Shown piece after piece: positions 8,864-16,432 of a stretch of 64,000 nt of DNA. Every line of letters starts with the position of its first letter. The stretch's first letter is position 1. The translations under genes were made by a program, and so were the position numbers. Origin of the DNA: Clostridia bacterium (GTDB lineage Bacteria; Bacillota; Clostridia; Christensenellales; Aristaeellaceae). The DNA lies in contig JAFRQX010000041.1 of the NCBI GenBank assembly GCA_017428385.1, positions 1 to 64,000 on the forward strand, read 5' to 3'. Under the pieces are notes generated by a model, which was given only the letters and a program-made list of their open reading frames with translations, searched no databases and was not told the origin of the DNA.

Positions 8864-8895
8864 GTGCCTGTGAAAACAAGAAGGGAGCAATGAAG

Positions 8896-9678
8896 ATGAT
8901 CAGGCAGATTATACGGATAGATGAGGGAAAATGCAATGGCTGCGGGCTTTGCGCCAGGGCGTGCCATGAAGGCGCTATTGAAATGGTGAACGGGAAGGCA
9001 AAGCTGGTACGGGAGAACTTCTGCGACGGCTTCGGTGATTGTCTTCCCGGCTGCCCAACGGGGGCCATCTCCTTTGAGAACCGGGAAGCGCCGGAATATG
9101 ATGAGGCGGCCGTAAAAGCCGCAAAACAGAAAGAAAAACCGATGGGTGTGGAAGAAATTATGAAAATCGAGGATGAAGCAAAACGCAGGGAGGCAATGAT
9201 GGCGCATCTGGCAGCCGGGGGAGAACAGCCGGCGGGCGGCTGTCCCGGCTCCAGGATGATGCAGTTTAACCGACCGGAGGATGAAGAACCCGCTGCCCGG
9301 GATTTCCGTCCGGTTTCCCGGCTGAATCAATGGCCTTGCCAGATTAAGCTGGTGCCCGCGCAGGCTCCGTTCTTCAAGGGGGCAAAGCTGCTGATCGCTG
9401 CCGACTGTACCGCTTACGCCTACGCCAACATGCATGAGGAATTTATGCGGGGAAAGATTACCGTCATCGGTTGTCCCAAGCTGGACGATGTGGATTACAG
9501 CGAAAAACTGACTGCCATCATCCGGGATAATGAAATCAAAAGCGTAACCATTGTCCGGATGGAGGTACCCTGCTGCGGAGGCCTGCAGAGGGCGGCGGAA
9601 ACGGCGCTGAAAAGCAGCGGGAAGTTTATTCCTTGGCAAGTGATTACGATATCCAGGGATGGCCGGATTCTGGATTGA
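8896..9678 (+). CDS. 4Fe-4S ferredoxin-type protein
   Basis: The product of about 260 residues has an N-terminal iron-sulfur domain. The first cluster motif, CNGCGLCARAC, is near 12-22; the second, CDGFGDCLPGCP, has non-standard spacing. A central linker rich in Glu and Lys leads to a C-terminal domain (about 145-260) with conserved-looking Cys pairs (PCCGG). It belongs to a clostridial ferredoxin-like group often found beside Crp/Fnr regulators; an electron-transfer role in redox stress is an inference. ATG 8896 has AGGGAG at a good distance; ATG 8890 is too close to it. An upstream in-frame ATG at 8848 precedes the predicted transcript start. Confidence 0.8.
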   Translation: MIRQIIRIDEGKCNGCGLCARACHEGAIEMVNGKAKLVRENFCDGFGDCLPGCPTGAISFENREAPEYDEAAVKAAKQKEKPMGVEEIMKIEDEAKRREAMMAHLAAGGEQPAGGCPGSRMMQFNRPEDEEPAARDFRPVSRLNQWPCQIKLVPAQAPFFKGAKLLIAADCTAYAYANMHEEFMRGKITVIGCPKLDDVDYSEKLTAIIRDNEIKSVTIVRMEVPCCGGLQRAAETALKSSGKFIPWQVITISRDGRILD

Positions 9679-9684
9679 CAGGGA

Positions 9685-9706
9685 TTTCCGGCAAGCCTGC
9701 CGGAAA
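9685..9706 (+). terminator. Hairpin downstream of the ferredoxin gene
   Basis: TTTCCGGCA/TGCCGGAAA form a perfect 9-bp stem with a four-base loop just after the stop. There is no U-tract, so termination is uncertain. Confidence 0.4.
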
Positions 9707-9786
9707 GGGATACAAGGCGACAGGGTTACTCCTGCCGCCTTTTGATATGCCCTGCCGGGTTAGATTTGGATTCGGATATTTCAGCA

Positions 9787-9835
9787 TTGCTTTTCGGGCT
9801 GCTTGGTATATAATACACATGTCGATATTAGACAT
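9787..9835 (+). promoter_or_regulatory. Promoter and operator-like palindrome of the 9879 operon
   Basis: TTGCTT (9787-9792), 16 bases and TATAAT (9809-9814) predict a start near 9821. ATGTC(7 bases)GACAT at 9819-9835 covers the start, as expected for a repressor site. Confidence 0.6.
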
Positions 9836-9878
9836 AACTAATATATGGCAGACAGAAGGCAAGGAAAGGTGACGGAGT

Positions 9879-10481
9879 ATGACAGCGGCAGAGCAGATCA
9901 TGGAAAAGAAAGGCTTGATGAAAGCAGAACTGGACCTGCGGACCGGAAAGAGCGATGAACTGTGGAAGAAGGCGACGGAAAAGCTGGAGCACATCCTGGA
10001 TGAGCATGGTTCGCGCCAAAATGGCGTACGCATTCATACGGACAGCCGGATCTTTCCTGCGGCGGCTGTATACCTGACCGTGAAAGAGGAACTTGGTGAA
10101 CAGGAAGCCTATGCGGTTGTTGAGGACGCAGCCGTGAAGGGCTGCGCCGGAACCGCAAAGAGCCTGATCAGGATGATGAAAATCCCGGGCATGCGGAGCC
10201 TGTTTGTGAAATTCTGGGATCCCATGACTAAGAAAATCTTCGGATCGAACAGCGGATTTTCGAATGTATTTTATCCGAAGGAAAAAGGGGCGTACCGCAT
10301 GGACGTAACCTCCTGTCCTTATAACCGGTATTTAACAGAGCTGGGCTGTCCGGAACTGACGAAGATCTTCTGCGAGAACGACGAACGGATATACGGTAAC
10401 CTGCCGGGACTGAAGTTTGAACGCAAAGGCACCATCGGCAAAGGAGCTGCCTGCTGCGATTTCTATCTGAGAAAGGTGTAA
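9879..10481 (+). CDS. L-2-amino-thiazoline-4-carboxylic acid hydrolase-like protein
   Basis: The 200-residue product resembles the ATC-hydrolase family. Typical text is in the C-terminal third: the CPYNRYLTELGCPELTKIFC segment near 145-165, then ERIYGNLPGL and a final CCDFYLRK. Family members open the thiazoline ring of 2-amino-thiazoline-4-carboxylate on the route to cysteine, but most homologues are untested and the true substrate is unknown. GGAG precedes ATG 9879. It is first of three closely spaced plus-strand genes (gaps of 6 and 1 bases), so the operon probably encodes one process. Confidence 0.65.
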   Translation: MTAAEQIMEKKGLMKAELDLRTGKSDELWKKATEKLEHILDEHGSRQNGVRIHTDSRIFPAAAVYLTVKEELGEQEAYAVVEDAAVKGCAGTAKSLIRMMKIPGMRSLFVKFWDPMTKKIFGSNSGFSNVFYPKEKGAYRMDVTSCPYNRYLTELGCPELTKIFCENDERIYGNLPGLKFERKGTIGKGAACCDFYLRKV

Positions 10482-10487
10482 AAGAAT

Positions 10488-10979
10488 ATGTTCCTGAAAA
10501 TCCTGATCGAAGGTCTGATCCTGGGCCTGCTGCTGTATCTTTACTGCGCCGTTGGTATCCGCAACGGCGCTGTGAACATGGTGTTCCTGTATCATAAGGA
10601 CGTGCAGGAGAAAAGCGTCCGCAGCGGCCTGATTACGGAAGAAAAGATAAAGAAAAACCAGGCTGTATTCAAAATCCTCGGATTATCGACCTATTTCCTC
10701 TATGTTCTTGTGTGCGCCTACGCCGTTAACGGCGCGAGGGGCTTCTGGCCGGGCTTCTGGCAGATGTTTGCTATCCTGTCCATTGTCAATGTTATTGACA
10801 GGCTGCTGATTGACGAATACTGGGTCTGCCACACAAAGGCCTGGGATATTCCGGGAACGGAAGAGATGAAGCCGTATATCAACCGTCAGGATAAGATCGG
10901 GAAATGGCTGGCGGGGACGGTGGGCTATGCGGTGCTGTGCGCAGTACTGGCCGGAATCATGACGTGGGTGGTGAAATAA
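10488..10979 (+). CDS. Small integral membrane protein of unknown function
   Basis: The 163-residue product has about four hydrophobic helices (about 5-25, 62-80, 88-105, 138-160). A polar stretch (residues 38-58, Lys/Glu-rich) lies between the first two. Not recognised. It is the middle gene of the operon, with AAAGGTG upstream of ATG 10488 inside the end of the preceding gene. Confidence 0.65.
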   Translation: MFLKILIEGLILGLLLYLYCAVGIRNGAVNMVFLYHKDVQEKSVRSGLITEEKIKKNQAVFKILGLSTYFLYVLVCAYAVNGARGFWPGFWQMFAILSIVNVIDRLLIDEYWVCHTKAWDIPGTEEMKPYINRQDKIGKWLAGTVGYAVLCAVLAGIMTWVVK

Positions 10980-10980
10980 G

Positions 10981-11895
10981 ATGCAGGTGTTTACAGCAGA
11001 AAAAGACGGGTTTATCGGCGCGTATTATGGCGGCCCTGCAGACAGCAAAAAAGCGGTGATCCTGATGCTGGGGGATTCCGCGACGGATTATATGGCCAAA
11101 CGCGGTGCCGGATGGATGATCCGGAATGGATGCCACGCGCTGACAATGTCCGCGGGAAAGAAGGATTACGGTCACCATAATTATCCGCTGGAACGGTTTG
11201 GGAAAGCCATTGAATTCCTGAAGGGAAAAGGAATCGAAAAGATCGGCATCGCCGGAGCTTCCACGACCGGGATGCTGGCCTTGATTGCCGCGTCCTATTA
11301 TCCGGAGATCACCCTGACCATTGCGATGTCGCCCTCTGATTTTGTGATGGAAGGGTTTTACCGTGACGGAAAGGACGGCATGGAGGAGAGACCGGGGGAT
11401 CATGAGTCCACTGTCAGCTGGCAGGGAAAACCGCTTCCGTATCTTCCCTTCGCGTACCGGCATCCTGAGTATTGGCTGAAAATCCAGGAAGCTTCAAAGG
11501 CCGGCGGGGACAAAATCGCTTCCCGGCCGATGTTTGACGAGTCGGAACGGCTTCATCCGGTGCAGGAGGAAGAAAAGATCAAAGTGGAACGGATACGGGG
11601 ACGGATTCTCTTTGTCGGCGCGGAAGACGATGTGCTGTGGGATACCTGCAAGTATATCCGACGCATGGAGGAAAGGCTGAACAGCCTTCCGCATGAGTGC
11701 GTATGGGAATCCCTGCTCTACGAACACGGCACCCACTTTGTATTCCCGGAGTCCCTGCTGAAAAGTATGCTGCCTGTCGGCTCCGGCCTGCTGGTGAAAT
11801 ACATGTTCAGGGCCGGAAGAGAATACCCGAAGGAATGCAGGGAAACCCGGAAAGATATTGATCGCAGGCTGCAAAAGGCGCTGCGGGAATGGTAA
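10981..11895 (+). CDS. Alpha/beta hydrolase, BAAT C-terminal type
   Basis: The 304-residue product resembles the acyl-CoA:amino acid N-acyltransferase/thioesterase C-terminal domain (BAAT_C). The likely nucleophile elbow is IGIAGASTTGMLAL (Ser near 97), with a later acidic residue in VGAEDDVLW (about 216) and a His in YEHGTHFVFP (about 246), giving a plausible Ser-Asp-His triad. It could hydrolyse or transfer an acyl or peptide group; the substrate is unknown. It starts one base after the preceding stop and ends at a strong bidirectional terminator. Confidence 0.7.
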   Translation: MQVFTAEKDGFIGAYYGGPADSKKAVILMLGDSATDYMAKRGAGWMIRNGCHALTMSAGKKDYGHHNYPLERFGKAIEFLKGKGIEKIGIAGASTTGMLALIAASYYPEITLTIAMSPSDFVMEGFYRDGKDGMEERPGDHESTVSWQGKPLPYLPFAYRHPEYWLKIQEASKAGGDKIASRPMFDESERLHPVQEEEKIKVERIRGRILFVGAEDDVLWDTCKYIRRMEERLNSLPHECVWESLLYEHGTHFVFPESLLKSMLPVGSGLLVKYMFRAGREYPKECRETRKDIDRRLQKALREW

Positions 11896-11927
11896 ACGGC
11901 TGAACAGTCTGAGAAAAAGGAATGAAA

Positions 11928-11960
11928 AAATCCCGCCTTCCGGAATGGAAGGCGGGATTT
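11928..11960. terminator. Bidirectional terminator
   Basis: A 14-bp perfect stem (AAATCCCGCCTTCC and its complement) with a five-base loop lies between convergent genes, with A on one side and T on the other. Confidence 0.85.
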
Positions 11961-11972
11961 CAGATGGACTGC

Positions 11973-12902
11973 TTACACGCCGAAGAGGGGTGTGGAATAA
12001 TACCGCTCGGCGGTGTCGGGAAGCACGGTGACCACAGTTTTGCCGGGCCCGAGCTTCTTGGCCAGCTTCAGGGCGGCGGCCACGTTGGTGCCGCTGGAGA
12101 TGCCGCAGACCAGGCCTTCTTCCCTGGCCAGGCGTCGGGCGGTTTCCAGGGCTTCCGCGTCGGTAACCACGTAGATATCGTCATAGATTTCCCGGTTCAG
12201 GATATCCGGGATGATGCCGTCGCCGATGCCCATCTGGATATGGGTGCCGATGGTGCCTCCGGCGAGAATGGCGGCGTTTTCCGGCTCCACTGCCCAGATC
12301 TCCATATCCGGATACTGGGCCTTCAGCACTTCGCCGATGCCGGTGAGGGTGCCGCCGGTGCCGATGCCGCTGCAGTAGCCGTGGATCGGTCCGGCCACCT
12401 GGGCCATGATCTCCAGGGCGGTATGCTTTTTGTGGGCCAGGGTGTTGTTCGGGTTTTCAAACTGCTGGGGAACAAAGACCTTCGGGTTCTTCGCCTTCAT
12501 CTCCATGGCGCAGTTGAGGCATTCTTCCATGCACTTGCCGATGTCCCCGGCGTCATGGATGAGCTTGACTTCCGCTCCGTAATGGCGGATGAGCTTGCGG
12601 CGCTCTTCGCTGACGGAGTCCGGCATGATGATGATCGTCCGGTAGCCTTTGACCGCGCCGACCAGCGCCAGGCCGATGCCCTGGTTGCCGCTGGTGGGCT
12701 CCACGATGATGCTGTCCGGGGAGAGCTTGCCTTCCTTTTCCGCCTGCTCAATCATGTTCAGCGCGGTGCGGGTTTTGATGGAGCCGCCCACATTCAGGGC
12801 TTCCACCTTGACCAGGATTTCGGCGCTGCCTTCCTCCGGCATCCGGTTCAGCCGAACCATGGGCGTGTTGCCGACCGCTTCAAGAATTGTATTATAAACC
12901 AT
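11973..12902 (-). CDS. cysK: Cysteine synthase (O-acetylserine sulfhydrylase family)
   Basis: The 309-residue product is a fold-type II PLP enzyme that should make cysteine from O-acetylserine and sulfide. The PLP lysine is Lys43 in GGSIKTRTA; the substrate-binding loop is TSGNQG (70-75); the glycine-rich phosphate loop is GTGGTLTG (about 177-184); SSGTN lies near 265. Classical CysK has KDR and TSGNTG, so the Thr44 and Gln74 substitutions mark a variant subgroup and the acceptor could differ. GGAGG precedes ATG 12902. A short inverted repeat (ACCCT/AGGGT) overlaps the promoter region at about 12927-12945. Confidence 0.8.
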   Translation of the reverse strand: MVYNTILEAVGNTPMVRLNRMPEEGSAEILVKVEALNVGGSIKTRTALNMIEQAEKEGKLSPDSIIVEPTSGNQGIGLALVGAVKGYRTIIIMPDSVSEERRKLIRHYGAEVKLIHDAGDIGKCMEECLNCAMEMKAKNPKVFVPQQFENPNNTLAHKKHTALEIMAQVAGPIHGYCSGIGTGGTLTGIGEVLKAQYPDMEIWAVEPENAAILAGGTIGTHIQMGIGDGIIPDILNREIYDDIYVVTDAEALETARRLAREEGLVCGISSGTNVAAALKLAKKLGPGKTVVTVLPDTAERYYSTPLFGV

Positions 12903-12967
12903 TGTAACTGCACCTCCGGTAATTACCCTACAAAATACAGGGTTTATTATATCGAAATCAAAGTGTT

Positions 12968-12995
12968 TTGTATACAGAATCATTCGTGGTATACT
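12968..12995 (+). promoter_or_regulatory. Promoter of the NlpC/P60-like gene
   Basis: TTGTAT (12968-12973), 16 bases and TATACT (12990-12995) are followed by GAGGAGG and ATG 13028. Confidence 0.65.
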
Positions 12996-13027
12996 CTTTT
13001 AGAACAAACTGAGGAGGCTCCCTATCC

Positions 13028-13951
13028 ATGACAGAAAAAACAATACTGCGAGGCAGGAGGACTGTCCGAAGAATCGCAGTGCTGCTGACGGTGATTTTGA
13101 TGACGTTTACCGGTTCCGGGCATGCAGTGGTAAAGGAATCGGCAATGCTGGAGGCGGCGTTTGAACTGCTGGAAGAGGCGAATCCTTTTGTTGCCCGGTA
13201 TGAACAACTGACGGGACGGGTGATCAACACCCTGTACACCGACGGCGTTCCCTATTACTTCGGCGGACTGTCCGGAACTAAGTGGAACGGATATTTTTAT
13301 ATGTCCTATCCGAATTATCACGTGATTACCTGTGAGACCAAGACCGGTTATTTCCAGCGGGGAAAGACGTATCTGTACGGCCTGGACTGCACCGGCTTTA
13401 CCCGGCATGTGTTCAAAGCCTGCGGACGGGAGCCGCATCCGCCCCTGTCGGAAATCCTGAACAACTGGGACCAGCGGGCGTTTCATCTGTTTGACAGCCG
13501 TGAAGGGTTTGAGGCGCCGCCCTATCCGGAACTGAAAAACACCCTGCAGGAGGGCGACCTGCTGGTCATCAAACACGAGAACTCCGAAACCCGGCATGTG
13601 ATGATGTATATCGGAACCCTCCGGGATTACGGCTATAATACGCAGAACGAACCGGAACTTGCCAGATGGCTGGATTACCCGCTGGTCATTCACTGCGGGC
13701 TCAGTCCCTTCTTCGGCGAGCGGTTCCAGCAGATCATCGATGAAAACCCGGATCTGTACGAAGGCTGCACAACAACGGACGGAGGCGTGGCTATCTCCAT
13801 TGTGGGTGTGAACCCGGAAGACGCGCCGGTGCATGAGCATGTGCAGAAAACGGACTACGACTGGTTTGTGATGAACGACGGCGGATATGTGCTTTCGGTG
13901 GTAAACCTGAGCGACGTAAAGACTTATGCGTGGTACCGCGCGGAAAGGTAG
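13028..13951 (+). CDS. Secreted NlpC/P60-like cysteine peptidase
   Basis: The 307-residue product has a signal-like N-terminus (hydrophobic about 17-35). The segment YGLDCTGFTRHVF (Cys near 122) matches the NlpC/P60 nucleophile context, and RHVMMYIG (His near 194) supplies the likely catalytic histidine. The family cleaves peptidoglycan stem peptides, so a wall-modifying role is likely. The region between the two motifs is longer than in minimal NlpC/P60 domains. The TAG stop lies in the first unit of a period-7 array. It is divergent from cysK, with its own promoter. Confidence 0.7.
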   Translation: MTEKTILRGRRTVRRIAVLLTVILMTFTGSGHAVVKESAMLEAAFELLEEANPFVARYEQLTGRVINTLYTDGVPYYFGGLSGTKWNGYFYMSYPNYHVITCETKTGYFQRGKTYLYGLDCTGFTRHVFKACGREPHPPLSEILNNWDQRAFHLFDSREGFEAPPYPELKNTLQEGDLLVIKHENSETRHVMMYIGTLRDYGYNTQNEPELARWLDYPLVIHCGLSPFFGERFQQIIDENPDLYEGCTTTDGGVAISIVGVNPEDAPVHEHVQKTDYDWFVMNDGGYVLSVVNLSDVKTYAWYRAER

Positions 13952-13978
13952 GAGGTAGGAAGTAGGAGGTAGGAAGTA
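13948..13978 (+). repeat. Period-7 array (GTAGGAG/GTAGGAA)
   Basis: Four alternating heptamers plus a partial unit begin at the stop codon of the preceding gene. The same heptamers recur at 23232-23254. Confidence 0.85.
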
Positions 13979-13990
13979 TCCTTTTTACTG

Positions 13991-14025
13991 AAAACTTAAA
14001 ACTTAAGACTTAAAACTGAAAAATG
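13991..14025 (+). repeat. Period-7 array (AAAACTT type)
   Basis: Five heptamers: AAAACTT twice, AAGACTT, AAAACTG, AAAAATG. Confidence 0.85.
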
Positions 14026-14040
14026 ATTGCCTGCGGGCAA

Positions 14041-14070
14041 GTGAAGAGTGAAAAGTGAAGAGTGTAGAGT
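14041..14070 (+). repeat. Period-7 array (GTGAAGA type)
   Basis: Four heptamers (GTGAAGA, GTGAAAA, GTGAAGA, GTGTAGA) lie just upstream of a promoter. Confidence 0.8.
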
Positions 14071-14080
14071 TGTTGCGACG

Positions 14081-14116
14081 GTGACTGTTGTCACCGCGCC
14101 AACTGTATGGTATGAT
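14081..14116 (+). promoter_or_regulatory. Promoter of the H1-like gene with overlapping palindrome
   Basis: TTGTCA (14088-14093), 17 bases and TATGAT (14111-14116). The inverted repeat GGTGACTGTTGTCACC (14081-14096) covers the -35 and may be an operator. Confidence 0.65.
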
Positions 14117-14147
14117 ACAGACAACAAAAGGAAAGGAAGGGACGTTC

Positions 14148-14537
14148 ATGCCCGCGAAGAAAGAAACCGTCAAAAAAGAAGCTCCCAAGACTGAAGCTGA
14201 AAAGAAGACCGTGAAGAAAGCCGCGGCAAAGGCCGCTCCCAAGGCTGCCGTGAAGGCCGCCAAGACCGCCGTGAAGGCTGCGGAGAAGGCTGTAAAGGCT
14301 GCTGCTCCCGCCAAGAAGGCTCCTGCAAAGAAGGCTCCCGCGAAGAAAGCCGCGCCTGCCAAGAAGGCCGCAAAGACTCCCGAAGTGATCATCCAGTCTC
14401 CTCTGGGCGGCATTATCACCCCCGAAGAGATCCTGAAGAAGGTCGGCAAGGTGGACAAGGTGTACGTCCGCGTGGACCAGAACAAAGCCCACTGGGTCCG
14501 TGGAGACGAAGTCGGCAGCGTTGATCTGTGGGACTAA
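14148..14537 (+). CDS. Histone-H1-like Lys/Ala-rich protein with DUF6465-like C-terminus
   Basis: The 129-residue product has a long N-terminal tail (about 1-80) made of Lys, Ala and Pro, including repeated PAKKAPAKKA units like eukaryotic H1 tails and bacterial Hc1/AlgP-type proteins, which bind nucleic acid. The C-terminal 45 residues (EEILKKVGKVDKVYVRVDQN and following) resemble DUF6465. A nucleoid or RNA-binding role is inferred from charge alone. ATG 14148 follows AAGGAAGG. A terminator follows at 14561. The repetitive tail could vary in length by slippage. Confidence 0.75.
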   Translation: MPAKKETVKKEAPKTEAEKKTVKKAAAKAAPKAAVKAAKTAVKAAEKAVKAAAPAKKAPAKKAPAKKAAPAKKAAKTPEVIIQSPLGGIITPEEILKKVGKVDKVYVRVDQNKAHWVRGDEVGSVDLWD

Positions 14538-14560
14538 GACATTCAAACGACTGGCAAATG

Positions 14561-14590
14561 CCGCCGGAGTGAATACTCCGGCGGTATTTA
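14561..14590 (+). terminator. Terminator of the H1-like gene
   Basis: Perfect 10-bp stem CCGCCGGAGT/ACTCCGGCGG, loop GAAT, followed by TATTTAT. Confidence 0.8.
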
Positions 14591-14707
14591 TATGGGCAGA
14601 AGGAACGAGAGAAAGACAGGATGCGGCCTCCGGGAGAATTGTGCACCGGCATTTCACAATGTATAATATAATAGCAATGATAGTGGCATCGCAAAGCGAT
14701 GCCAAAT

Positions 14708-14735
14708 GCATAATGCATAATGCAGAATGCAGAAT
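14708..14735 (+). repeat. Period-7 array (GCATAAT/GCAGAAT)
   Basis: Four heptamers: GCATAAT twice, then GCAGAAT twice. It precedes a covarying hairpin by about 75 bases. Confidence 0.85.
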
Positions 14736-14810
14736 GATATAGTGTTTTCGCCTGTCACTTTGAAAACGGTGTAGTTCCGATTGGGTTCCCGAACGTGGAC
14801 GGGCTGGGAG

Positions 14811-14855
14811 ATTTCTCCACGCAGAATCCTACCGGATTCTTTGGTCGAAATGACA
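14811..14855 (+). repeat. Covarying hairpin repeat, copy d
   Basis: Outer stem ATTTC/GAAAT, inner stem GAATCC/GGATTC, then GACA. Confidence 0.8.
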
Positions 14856-14895
14856 GTGTGGAGGCGGCGAATAATCCATTGCATTTTGATCATGT

Positions 14896-14916
14896 TAATT
14901 CTGAATTCTGAATTGA
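14896..14916 (+). repeat. Short period-7 array before metF
   Basis: TAATTCT, GAATTCT, GAATTGA: three heptamers about 24 bases before the metF start. Confidence 0.65.
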
Positions 14917-14939
14917 AGATTACGAGAGGACGCTGAGCT

Positions 14940-15821
14940 ATGAGAATACTGGACACGGTCCGGAGTACGGATTTAAGCCTTTCTTTCGAGGTGTTTCCGC
15001 CGAAGACGGACGCGACCTTTGAGGAAGTGCTGAAGGCGACGGAGGAAATTGCGGCGCTGAAGCCCTCCTTTATCTCCGTGACCTACGGCGCGGGCGGCAA
15101 GGGCGGCAAATACACCCTGGAAATCGCCCGGACGCTGCAGAACACGGACGGGGTGGAAACCCTGGCCCACCTGACCTGCGTCGGTGCGGGAAAGGAAGAC
15201 ATCAGCTCCTACCTTCAGACCCTGAAGGCTGCCGGCATCCGGAACATCATGGCGCTGCGGGGCGACCTGCCGGAAGGCATGACGCCGGAGGACATGAAGA
15301 ACAGTCCTTATCCCCATGCTTCCGACCTGATCCGGGAAATCCGGAAGGCCGGGGACTTCTGCATCGGCGCGGCCTGCTATCCGGAAGTGCATCCTGAAAG
15401 CAGCGTGCAGGCGGAGGATCTCCGCTACCTGAAGGAAAAGGTGGACGCGGGCGCAGACTTCCTGACCACCCAGATGTTCTTTGACAACAACCTTTTGTAT
15501 AACTTCCTGTACAAGCTGCGGGAGACGGGCGTCACCGTGCCGGTGGTGCCGGGCATCATGCCCATTACGAAAGCCAACCAGGTGAAGCGCGCCCTGAAGC
15601 TGTCCGGCAGCTTTATGCCCCGGCGGTTTACCAGCCTGGTGGACAAATTCGGTTCTTCCCCCGAAGCCATGCAGCGGGCAGGCATCATCTATGCCTGTGA
15701 CCAGATTATTGACCTGTATGCCAACGGCATCCGGCACGTGCATGTGTACACAATGAACAAGCCGGACGTGGCGGCGGCCATCCAGAACCACCTGAGCGGC
15801 ATGCTGGGGAGGACCTTCTGA
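14940..15821 (+). CDS. metF: Methylenetetrahydrofolate reductase
   Basis: The 293-residue product is a TIM-barrel flavoenzyme that reduces 5,10-methylene-THF to 5-methyl-THF. Family text: SFEVFPPKTDATFEE near 13-27, ISVTYGAGG near 44, the ALRGDLPEG loop near 107 and DFLTTQMFFDN near 175. Length fits the bacterial enzyme without a regulatory domain. GAGAGGA precedes ATG 14940. Its stop overlaps the next start by one base, and the next two genes are methionine synthase components, so the operon supplies and uses methyl-THF. Confidence 0.93.
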   Translation: MRILDTVRSTDLSLSFEVFPPKTDATFEEVLKATEEIAALKPSFISVTYGAGGKGGKYTLEIARTLQNTDGVETLAHLTCVGAGKEDISSYLQTLKAAGIRNIMALRGDLPEGMTPEDMKNSPYPHASDLIREIRKAGDFCIGAACYPEVHPESSVQAEDLRYLKEKVDAGADFLTTQMFFDNNLLYNFLYKLRETGVTVPVVPGIMPITKANQVKRALKLSGSFMPRRFTSLVDKFGSSPEAMQRAGIIYACDQIIDLYANGIRHVHVYTMNKPDVAAAIQNHLSGMLGRTF

Positions 15822-16432
15822 TGAAGGAAGGACTGCGGCTGGCCGAACTGGGGGAAATCCCCTTTGACGAAAAAGAAATCCTGCGTTACGCGATGCTGCC
15901 CTCCTTCGCGCCGGCTCCGGAAGAGCTGCCGATGAAGGAATGCCTGGCGGCGGCCAAAGGCGCGGTGCAGTGCCGGGCGGTCTGGTGCCGGTATCCCCTG
16001 AAGCGGGATGGGGAGGAACTGGACCTGGGCTTTGCCCGGACAACCTCCCGGGGACTGAAAGAGCACCTGGAGGGCTGTGACGAGATAATCCTGTTTGCCT
16101 GCACGGCAGGCGCGGAAATGGACCGCCGGATTGCCCGGGCAAAGCTGCAGTCCCCGGCCAAGGGACTGTTGATGCACGCCATCGGGGCACAGCAGGTGGA
16201 AGGCGGCTGCGACCGGCTGTGCAGGCAGCTGGCGGAGCAGTTTCCAGACAAGCAGCTGACAGACCGGTATTCCCCGGGATACGGGGACCTGCCGCTGGAA
16301 ATGCAGAAGGATGTTATGACTGCCCTGGACTGCGGGCGGACGGTGGGGATCACCCTGACGGACAGCCTGCTGATGACGCCGAGCAAGAGCGTGACGGCAA
16401 TCATCGGAATGAAAGAGAGAAAGCCTGAATGA
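15821..16432 (+). CDS. Methionine synthase reactivation-domain protein
   Basis: The 203-residue product matches the AdoMet-binding activation domain that is fused to the C-terminus of E. coli MetH but is separate here. Seen: DRYSPGYGDLPLEMQ near 145-160 and MTPSKSVTAIIGM at the C-terminus, both characteristic of that domain. It should reductively remethylate oxidised cob(II)alamin on the neighbouring MetH. It overlaps metF by one base and metH by four, so translation is probably coupled. Confidence 0.85.
   Translation: MKEGLRLAELGEIPFDEKEILRYAMLPSFAPAPEELPMKECLAAAKGAVQCRAVWCRYPLKRDGEELDLGFARTTSRGLKEHLEGCDEIILFACTAGAEMDRRIARAKLQSPAKGLLMHAIGAQQVEGGCDRLCRQLAEQFPDKQLTDRYSPGYGDLPLEMQKDVMTALDCGRTVGITLTDSLLMTPSKSVTAIIGMKERKPE

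Larger units (their letters stand above)
14538..14939. other. Intergenic stretch made mostly of repeats
   Basis: It contains the H1-like gene's terminator, two period-7 arrays (14708-14735, 14896-14916), the 39-base module 14774-14812 and a covarying hairpin (14811-14855). I see no S-box or other methionine riboswitch before metF, and no coding frame. Confidence 0.7.

Noticed and set aside
13948..14070. CRISPR-like array
   Set aside because: Units are only seven bases with no spacers; they are simple period-7 arrays.
14880..14939. S-box (SAM) riboswitch before metF
   Set aside because: No S-box core or terminator pair is present; the stretch is repeats and a short leader.
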